DNA of 25,184 nt, taken from the NCBI GenBank assembly GCA_964636345.1, contig CAZWRL010000011.1, forward strand, positions 1-25,184, read 5' to 3'. This document shows, piece by piece, positions 20,448 through 25,184 of the stretch. How positions within the stretch are numbered: the first letter of the stretch is position 1; each line of letters starts with the position of its first letter. The translations under genes and the position numbers were made by a program. The notes below the pieces were generated by a model. That model had not been told where the DNA came from. It worked only from the letters and a program-made list of their open reading frames with translations, and did not search any database. This stretch comes from JBBTXJ01 sp964636345. GTDB taxonomy: Bacteria > Patescibacteriota > Patescibacteriia > Magasanikbacterales > JBBTXJ01.

Positions 20448-21564
20448 TGGGAACCACGGATTTATCAAGCGCGTAGGGGAGGATTTCGTCTGCGGTTGGA
20501 TTTTGGATTGTTGCGGCGAGTGCCTCTGCCGCCGCGAGTTTCATGTCTTCCGTGATGCGCGTTGCGCGGACATCAAGCGCGCCGCGAAAGATGCCAGGGA
20601 ACCCGAGTACGTTATTTACTTGATTGGGAAAATCGCTCCGGCCAGTTGCCACCACTGCCGCGCCGGCCGCTTTTGCCGCATCGGGCAGAATTTCCGGATC
20701 AGGATTTGCCATTGCAAAAATAATTGCGCCCTGTGCCATGGTTTTTACCATCTCCGGTGTGAGCGCGTCTTTGACGGAAACACCAATGAACACATCGGCG
20801 TTGTGTACTGCATCCGCGAGTGTGCCTTGTTTTTTGTTACGGTTGGTAAGGGCGGCGACTTCTTTTTTTGTATCATTCAAATCCTCGCGCCCTTCAAAAA
20901 TAATTCCTTTACTATCGCACATGATGACGTTTTCTCCACGGACGCCGTAGCGCATCAAAAGTTTGGTAACTGCCATACCCGCCGCGCCGGCGCCATTCAT
21001 GACCGCGCGCACATCCTCAAATTTTTTCCCCACCACCTTGAGCGCGTTGATTATGCCGGCCGTTACCACCACGGCCGTTCCGTGTTGGTCATCGTGCATG
21101 ACGGGTATGCCGAGATCCTGCAAACCCGCCTCAATCGCAAAACATTCGGGTGCTTTGATGTCTTCAAGATTGATTCCGCCGAACACGGTTGCAATCAAGC
21201 GTACGGTCGCGATAACTTCGGCTGGGTTTTCTGATGCGATGCAAATGGGAAAGGCATCAATGTTCGCAAATTCTTTGAACAGCACGCATTTTCCTTCCAT
21301 AACCGGAAGCGCCGCTTCCGGGCCAATATTACCCAAGCCGAGTACGGCGGTGCCGTTTGTCACCACAGCCACCGTGTTTCCTTTGAATGTGTATTTGTAT
21401 ATATCCTCTTTATTTCGCGCGATATACCGGCATGGTTCTGCCACGCCTGGTGTATATGCGAGCGAAAGATCATCGCGTGAACTCAAGGGGGGAAGCTTAG
21501 ATTTTATCTCAAGCTTCCCCCTATAACGCTCATGGAGTTTAAGCGACTCTTGTTGGTAGTCCAT
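20365..21564 (-). CDS. NAD(P)-dependent malic enzyme
   Basis: 399 residues, the short bacterial type without a phosphotransacetylase domain. It converts malate to pyruvate and CO2 with reduction of NAD(P). Seen: SLAYTPGVAEPCRYI, GTAVLGLGNIGPEAALPVMEGK, the metal and substrate region IKAPECFAIE and MHDDQHGTA, and the dinucleotide-binding GAGAAGMAVTKLL. MANPDPEI and GRSDFPNQVNN follow. The C-terminal tail (about KENPQSTPHTSSAEAR) is encoded within the 3' end of convergent miaA. It follows the secreted-protein gene by 33 bases that hold a palindromic repeat, so it may be the last gene of the tmk-gatB unit or have its own promoter, which I could not find. Confidence 0.93.
   Translation of the reverse strand: MDYQQESLKLHERYRGKLEIKSKLPPLSSRDDLSLAYTPGVAEPCRYIARNKEDIYKYTFKGNTVAVVTNGTAVLGLGNIGPEAALPVMEGKCVLFKEFANIDAFPICIASENPAEVIATVRLIATVFGGINLEDIKAPECFAIEAGLQDLGIPVMHDDQHGTAVVVTAGIINALKVVGKKFEDVRAVMNGAGAAGMAVTKLLMRYGVRGENVIMCDSKGIIFEGREDLNDTKKEVAALTNRNKKQGTLADAVHNADVFIGVSVKDALTPEMVKTMAQGAIIFAMANPDPEILPDAAKAAGAAVVATGRSDFPNQVNNVLGFPGIFRGALDVRATRITEDMKLAAAEALAATIQNPTADEILPYALDKSVVPTIATAVRVAWQKENPQSTPHTSSAEAR
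21488..21521. repeat. 11-bp inverted repeat in the malic enzyme coding start
   Basis: GGGGGAAGCTT (21488-21498) and AAGCTTCCCCC (21511-21521) are perfect complements; AGAT/ATCT extends the stem inward. It falls about 45-75 bases into the coding sequence (residues KLEIKSKLPP) and would form a stable mRNA hairpin, possibly slowing translation. The protein sequence there is normal for the family. Confidence 0.6.
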
Positions 21565-21570
21565 TACGGT

Positions 21571-21597
21571 AGATCCTGAAACAAGTGCAGGATGACA
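21571..21597. repeat. REP-like palindrome between malic enzyme and secreted-protein genes
   Basis: AGATCCTGAAACAAGTGCAGG then ATGACA: ATCCTG/CAGGAT arms (21573-21578, 21588-21593) around an AACAAGT centre. It fills the 33-base gap between two minus-strand genes. It closely resembles GATCCTGAAACAAGTTCAGG-type palindromes that I recall as dispersed in many bacterial genomes. Confidence 0.65.
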
Positions 21598-22065
21598 TTA
21601 TCGCGCGCGGCGGGCGGCTTCTTGGTAGAGCGCCGGATACAACGTGCGGAATTTTTCTGGGATGTTACTGCATGCTTGATCAAAGCATTCCGGCACCCAC
21701 GCGTTACTTATGGGATGGATGAGGCCGTCGTATGCTCCATTTTGTTGGATGCCAATAATCCGAACCTCGCGCGCGTTTGCCGCGGATTTTTCCACCATGA
21801 GCGACACCAGCGGCGAGCCGATCAGATGATGATACAGCACCAGCGGCTGTGTTACGTTTTTAGTGAGCTGTCCTTTTTCTTGTTGCGAGAACAATCCGCC
21901 CGGTGAGAATACTACTACCGTTTCACCGGGGCCGGTTGCGGTGTCCGGTTTTTCGTTTTGCCGAATTTCCGGTGCGGTTTCCGGTTGGCGGACCGTGTAG
22001 GAAATGCCAAAACCGGCAAAAATGCCGAGTAAGAGCGCGAGAGTGGTGACGATAAGATGTTTCAT
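21598..22065 (-). CDS. Exported or membrane-anchored protein of unknown function
   Basis: 155 residues. An N-terminal signal or anchor (MKHLIVTTLALLLGIFAGFG) is followed by a polar linker (ETAPEIRQNEKPDTATGPGE) and a compact domain (TVVVFSPGGLFSQQEKG, AREVRIIGIQQNGAYDG, WVPECFDQACSNIPEKF). No lipobox is seen. Two Cys lie close in CFDQAC. No family is recognised. Its ATG overlaps the gatB stop by four bases (ATGA), so it is translated with gatB, although no functional tie is known. Confidence 0.7.
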   Translation of the reverse strand: MKHLIVTTLALLLGIFAGFGISYTVRQPETAPEIRQNEKPDTATGPGETVVVFSPGGLFSQQEKGQLTKNVTQPLVLYHHLIGSPLVSLMVEKSAANAREVRIIGIQQNGAYDGLIHPISNAWVPECFDQACSNIPEKFRTLYPALYQEAARRAR

Positions 22066-23528
22066 AATTTTTTCTTTAGCAATTCCTCAACCATCCGCGG
22101 ATCAGCTTTTCCCTCTGTCTCTTTCATCACCATGCCGATTAAAAATTTAATCACTTCCGTTTTTCCCGCGCGATATCTCGCCACGGCGTCCGGATTACTC
22201 TCAATCACGCGCGCTGCCGCTTGTTCTATCAGGGAGGTATCGCGCACCTGGCCCAAACCGTGCTCCTCCATAAGATGAGACGGATCCGCGCCGGAATCTA
22301 ACATGAGGTCCAAGAGTTTCTGCGCGTTAGTGCTTCCCACCTGTTCCGTTGCGATTTGCGTCATCAATTCCGCGAAGTTTTCTGGGGTTATCTTGAGTTC
22401 ATCAAGCGTGATGCCGCGCTCTCCCATTTTACCAAGTAATTTACTGGTTAGCCATCCGCCGGTGAGTTTCCCAAGCGCTTGGCGCTCCGGGATCACGGTA
22501 CCGTGCGGCAGTGATTCTAACCACGTGTACAGTTCCGCGAATACCGCTTCCGTAAATGAAACCCACGCGCGCTCTTCCGTGAGCGTCAACGCATCATCAG
22601 GAGAAAGCGCGTATTCGGCGCAAAAACGCGCGCGCAACGCTTGCGGTAATTCCGGCAGAGTAACCGTGGCCTCAATTTCGCGCAGATTCATGGGCGGAAG
22701 ATCAGGATCGGGAAAGTAGCGATAATCCGCCGCTTCTTCTTTGCCGCGCTGTTCTTCCGTGGTGCCGCGATCATCATTCCAGCCGCGTGTTGAGAGACGA
22801 TCCACCGGTGTGCCCGCCTCCCAAAGTTGCGTTTGGCGTTCAATTTCAAAAGTGAGCGCGCGTTCCACGCTTCGGAATGAATTAATGTTTTTAATTTCCG
22901 TTTTTGGATACAGCGTTTCATCGCCTACGGGGCGCATAGAAATATTTGCGTCACAGCGCAGATGCCCTTTTTCCATATCCGCGTCTGACACGCCGATGTG
23001 GCGCATAATTCGCCGTAATTCCTGTAAGAATATTTTTGCCTGCGCGGGCGTGCGCATATCCGGCCGCGTGACAATCTCCATGAGTGGTGTGCCGCCGCGA
23101 TTAAAATCCACGAGCGTTGAACCGTCTTTGTGGAAATTTTTTGCCGCGTCTTCTTCAAGATGCAGGCGTTCAATGCGCACGCGCATCGGTTCGCCGTTTA
23201 CGTCAATTTCAAGCGCGCCCTCCACGCCAATGGGCTGATCGTACTGTGAAATCTGGTAGCCCTTGGGCAGATCCGGATAAAAATAATGTTTGCGATCAAA
23301 TTTTGACACCGGATTAATGCGACAGTTAATAGCTTTGGCCGCTTTCACACTCCACAGAATGGCGGTGCGGTTCGGCACCGGCAGTGTTCCCGGATGCCCC
23401 ACGCAGATGGGGCAGATGGTGGTGTTCGGCGGCGCAAATTCTCCCGCGTTGGAGCAAGCGCAGAACATTTTTGATTTGGTTTTGAGCTGGGTGTGAATTT
23501 CAAGTCCGATGATCGTTTCAAGCTGCAT
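22062..23528 (-). CDS. gatB: Asp-tRNA(Asn)/Glu-tRNA(Gln) amidotransferase subunit B
   Basis: 488 residues, full length. With GatA and GatC it converts Glu-tRNA(Gln) and/or Asp-tRNA(Asn) to the amidated forms; GatB binds tRNA and performs the ATP-dependent activation. Family blocks are IGLEIHTQLKTKSKMFCACS, ICPICVGHPGTLPVPN (zinc cysteines), DRKHYFYPDLPKGYQISQYD, DFNRGGTPLMEIVTRPD and DYRYFPDPDLPP, then a helical GatB/Yqey tail ending KADPRMVEELLKKKL. gatA and gatC are not beside it. It lies three bases after the membrane-protein gene. Confidence 0.97.
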   Translation of the reverse strand: MQLETIIGLEIHTQLKTKSKMFCACSNAGEFAPPNTTICPICVGHPGTLPVPNRTAILWSVKAAKAINCRINPVSKFDRKHYFYPDLPKGYQISQYDQPIGVEGALEIDVNGEPMRVRIERLHLEEDAAKNFHKDGSTLVDFNRGGTPLMEIVTRPDMRTPAQAKIFLQELRRIMRHIGVSDADMEKGHLRCDANISMRPVGDETLYPKTEIKNINSFRSVERALTFEIERQTQLWEAGTPVDRLSTRGWNDDRGTTEEQRGKEEAADYRYFPDPDLPPMNLREIEATVTLPELPQALRARFCAEYALSPDDALTLTEERAWVSFTEAVFAELYTWLESLPHGTVIPERQALGKLTGGWLTSKLLGKMGERGITLDELKITPENFAELMTQIATEQVGSTNAQKLLDLMLDSGADPSHLMEEHGLGQVRDTSLIEQAAARVIESNPDAVARYRAGKTEVIKFLIGMVMKETEGKADPRMVEELLKKKL

Positions 23529-23531
23529 ACG

Positions 23532-24344
23532 TCAATTTTTGAGCGCTTTGTATAACACCACATTAATACCATACGCCCATGGCATAAATGCGGTGCCAAT
23601 GAGGGATGAGATGACCAGGAGCCCAAGGGCTTGGGTGGGTATGGTTGCCTTGAGTGCTTGCATAAGAAAGAGGTCAATCGTGGCCCATTCAAGAATTTTT
23701 TGTATGAGAAATCCGGCGGCTGCAATGATGAGCGCGGTCGCAAAAAGTCGCCACACAATGCGCCACCATCGTCCGTGCACGAGCGCAAAACTGCTCTTCA
23801 AGCCCGTGATAACACCTTTGCCCGCAAGGAGTATTTCAAAATTGGCAAACGCAAACCAGACAAGCGCCACCACGCCAAAGCCGACAAAGAGAACGGCAAG
23901 CGCGAGGAACAGCCATGCCGGCACACCAAAAATGGTGCTGACATTTGGATTGATCCGGTAGAGCCCCGCAAACAAAAGACCAATGAGCGCGGGGAGCGCG
24001 GCAATCAACTGCGCCACAAGGATGGCAGGGAGGCGTTTTAACGCGGTAATGAATACCGCGCGATGACGCACGGTTTCATTACCCACGCGTGTTGCGATCG
24101 CGATAATTAATCCGAGCCCGCTCACGGTGAGTATAAGAAGAAGCGGTACGAGGATAATAGAGAAACTAATGAGTTGATCCCAATTTTTTGCAATAAGCGT
24201 GCCAAGGTTCGGCGCGTACCAACTGATCACGACATTTGAGCCAATACCGGCGAGCAGTGAGAGCGCCAGGTAGATATAATAGGATCGCAGATTGTTGACG
24301 TAGAGATCCCATCCGCGTTTTAAGAGTTCAAAGACACCGGGCAT
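23532..24344 (-). CDS. Multi-pass membrane protein of unknown function
   Basis: 270 residues, starting MPGVFELLKRGWDLYVNN, with about six hydrophobic segments (near 20-42, 58-84, 104-130, 140-170, 198-217, 235-262). GLKSSFALVHGRWWRIVWR precedes a TM helix in the way seen in the membrane protein at 12117-13094; both may belong to a broad Patescibacteria membrane family without known role. No catalytic or transport motif is seen. It sits between tmk and gatB with three-base gaps on both sides, so it is co-expressed with them. Confidence 0.75.
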   Translation of the reverse strand: MPGVFELLKRGWDLYVNNLRSYYIYLALSLLAGIGSNVVISWYAPNLGTLIAKNWDQLISFSIILVPLLLILTVSGLGLIIAIATRVGNETVRHRAVFITALKRLPAILVAQLIAALPALIGLLFAGLYRINPNVSTIFGVPAWLFLALAVLFVGFGVVALVWFAFANFEILLAGKGVITGLKSSFALVHGRWWRIVWRLFATALIIAAAGFLIQKILEWATIDLFLMQALKATIPTQALGLLVISSLIGTAFMPWAYGINVVLYKALKN

Positions 24345-24347
24345 AGA

Positions 24348-25058
24348 TTATGGTAAAAGTCGCTGTAATTCCGCGACTGCTTTCTGCTTCATTGTAGCAA
24401 GTGAATCTTCGGTTGAAAAGTACTGCACCGTTGTCCCGCGGGATTCAAAAATCTCGCGATACCAATCCGCGCGGAAATTGGCGCGGAGTTTTTCCAGGAA
24501 TTTTTCTTTTTCAAAGATGGATTGATCTTGTTTTTCACTGCGCGCGGCGAGACGTGTTATGGCAATGGCGGGATCCAAGTCCGCAATAAACAGCACATCC
24601 GGCGCGTGTTTCAAGGCAAACGCATTGCCGCGAAGTTTCATAATATATTCCGGCGTGACATCCGGATCATCCTGCGCCGTTTGGTAGGCAAGCGTGGTGG
24701 ACACGCCGCGGGATTGCAAAATAAGCATGCCGCGTTTTTGCGCGGGGAGGATGATGCGTTTGTAGAGTACCAAGCGATCAAGCGAAAAAGCGGAGGCAAT
24801 GGCTTTTGCGGAGTATTTTCGTTTTGAGGCGCGAATAAATTCCTGCCTGATGGCCGCGCCAAACCAGACGTAGGTTGGCTCGGCCGAGGTGAGCACATCA
24901 TATCCTTCCAAATCCTCTGGCTCCGGGTGCGTGCGGTGTTCTTTCCACCATTCTTTTAAATGAAAAATGCGCTTTCCGGCGTTTGAAAGGTGCGCAACCC
25001 ATGCATCCAAAATAGTATCTTTCCCCGAACCGTCAATACCGTCAATGATGATGAACAT
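24348..25058 (-). CDS. tmk: Thymidylate kinase-like protein
   Basis: 236 residues from ATG 25058. The P-loop is GIDGSGKD (7-14) in MFIIIDGIDGSGKDT. SAEPTYVWFGAAIRQEFI fits the EP..G..R dTMP-binding segment, SFSLDRL-like AFSLDRLVLYKRIILPA the DR motif, and LILQSRGVSTTLAYQ the region after it. PDVLFIADLDPAIAITRLAAR matches the core before the lid. The enzyme makes dTDP from dTMP. At 236 residues it is longer than typical (about 205-215), with additions such as WWKEHRTHPEPEDLE, so another deoxynucleoside kinase specificity cannot be excluded. The predicted transcript starts at its ATG. Confidence 0.82.
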   Translation of the reverse strand: MFIIIDGIDGSGKDTILDAWVAHLSNAGKRIFHLKEWWKEHRTHPEPEDLEGYDVLTSAEPTYVWFGAAIRQEFIRASKRKYSAKAIASAFSLDRLVLYKRIILPAQKRGMLILQSRGVSTTLAYQTAQDDPDVTPEYIMKLRGNAFALKHAPDVLFIADLDPAIAITRLAARSEKQDQSIFEKEKFLEKLRANFRADWYREIFESRGTTVQYFSTEDSLATMKQKAVAELQRLLP

Positions 25059-25064
25059 GGGAAT

Positions 25065-25093
25065 AGTGTAGCGCAGGGTTGACAAAAGTTCAA
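25065..25093 (-). promoter_or_regulatory. Promoter of the tmk unit, predicted leaderless
   Basis: On the minus strand TTGAAC (25088-25093), 17 bases, TACACT (25065-25070). Seven bases beyond the -10 is A 25058, the first base of the start codon. It overlaps the divergent promoter at 25079-25107. Confidence 0.75.
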
Positions 25094-25107
25094 GGATATG
25101 ATAGATT
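25079..25107 (+). promoter_or_regulatory. Promoter of the gene starting at the window end
   Basis: TTGACA (25079-25084), 17 bases, TAGATT (25102-25107), same type as at 10892 and 17806. The predicted start near 25114 gives a leader of about 68 bases. Confidence 0.75.
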
Positions 25108-25118
25108 GAATTGTTGTC

Positions 25119-25152
25119 CCTGCGTGGTGCAGGTGGCGACTGCGTGCGGCAG
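25119..25152 (+). promoter_or_regulatory. Two similar tandem hairpins in the leader
   Basis: CCTGC-gtggt-GCAGG (25119-25133) is followed by CTGC-gtgcg-GCAG (25140-25152). Both have CTGCGTG...GCAG. They lie between the predicted transcript start and the ribosome-binding site AGAAGGAGGT (25168-25177) and may be protein- or RNA-binding sites. Confidence 0.5.
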
Positions 25153-25181
25153 ATCCGCATACTAAACAGAAGGAGGTTGTC

Positions 25182-25184
25182 ATG
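25182..25184 (+). CDS. Start codon of a gene running out of the window
   Basis: Only the ATG is visible, five bases after GGAGG of AAGGAGGTTGTC. Promoter, leader and ribosome-binding site make it very likely a real gene start, but nothing can be said of the product. Confidence 0.6.

Noticed and set aside
20389..21234. 281-aa plus-strand ORF opposite the malic enzyme gene
   Set aside because: Cys/His-rich shadow of the malic enzyme reading frame; no sign of real coding.
22741..23238. 165-aa plus-strand ORF opposite gatB
   Set aside because: Ser/Arg-rich shadow of GatB.
1..25184. Recoded UGA (code 25) genome
   Set aside because: TGA ends ftsH, nusB, gatB, the EndoQ-like gene and others at the expected family lengths, and no TGA interrupts conserved domains.
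1..25184. CRISPR array, IS element or prophage
   Set aside because: No regularly spaced direct repeats, no transposase, integrase or phage structural gene cluster; the baseplate J-like protein stands alone.

Overview
The window looks like a piece of a Patescibacteria (Candidate Phyla Radiation) chromosome. This is inferred from gene style, not from a search. Proteins are short and dense. There is a ThrS that starts directly at its editing domain, a four-domain S1, an F420-ligase-like protein without visible F420 genes, and single-TM and multi-TM proteins of unknown function. rpmF and rnc sit in one operon without the fatty-acid genes that usually lie between them. Short palindromes of the CCTTCrACaAGcTCAGG / CCTGAAACAAGTnCAGGAT type also occur. 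TGA is used as an ordinary stop (ftsH, gatB, nusB), so the UGA=Gly code of Gracilibacteria-like lineages does not apply. No transposase, CRISPR array or prophage is visible.

Layout. 1-728: 3' end of an endonuclease Q/PHP-type gene (+), then a strong terminator. 778-1309 (-): a 44-aa extremely basic protein with a long leader, a palindromic repeat, and tRNA-Lys(CTT) with its own promoter. 1312-2566: divergent F420-ligase-like gene (-) and methyltransferase (+). 2602-4122 (-): rpmF-nusB-rnc with tRNA-Arg(TCG) behind it. 4158-7670 (-): MBL-fold protein, single-TM protein, gyrA. 7712-10895 (+): rpsA-ftsH. 10892-11564 (+): a DksA/TraR-type zinc-finger gene and an overlapping unknown gene. 11533-12036 (-): two overlapping small unknown genes. 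12060-15952 (+): membrane protein, pilB, and a TM-anchored baseplate-J-like protein. 15963-17785 (+): thrS. 17806-18687 (+): two unknown small genes. 18690-19313 (-): a helical unknown protein. 19349-20447 (+): miaA with a large structured insertion. 20365-25093 (-): tmk, membrane protein, gatB, secreted protein, malic enzyme. 25079-25184 (+): promoter, two-hairpin leader and start codon of a gene that continues outside the window.

Two initiation styles stand out. Most housekeeping and minus-strand units have a TATACT/TACACT-like -10 box so close to the start codon that the predicted mRNA is leaderless or has 3-9 leader nucleotides (rpmF, tmk, MBL gene, thrS, miaA, F420-ligase-like and others). 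Three units made mainly of small accessory or unknown proteins (starts 10954, 17884, 25182) instead share TTGACA-17 bp-TAGnnT, an inverted repeat just after the predicted transcription start, and a perfect GGAGGT ribosome-binding site. They may be a co-regulated set.

The other striking object is about 200 bp of very GC-rich, multi-hairpin DNA placed in frame in miaA, together with a 19-bp palindrome placed in frame in thrS. Both suggest that structured elements insert into, and are tolerated by, essential genes here.
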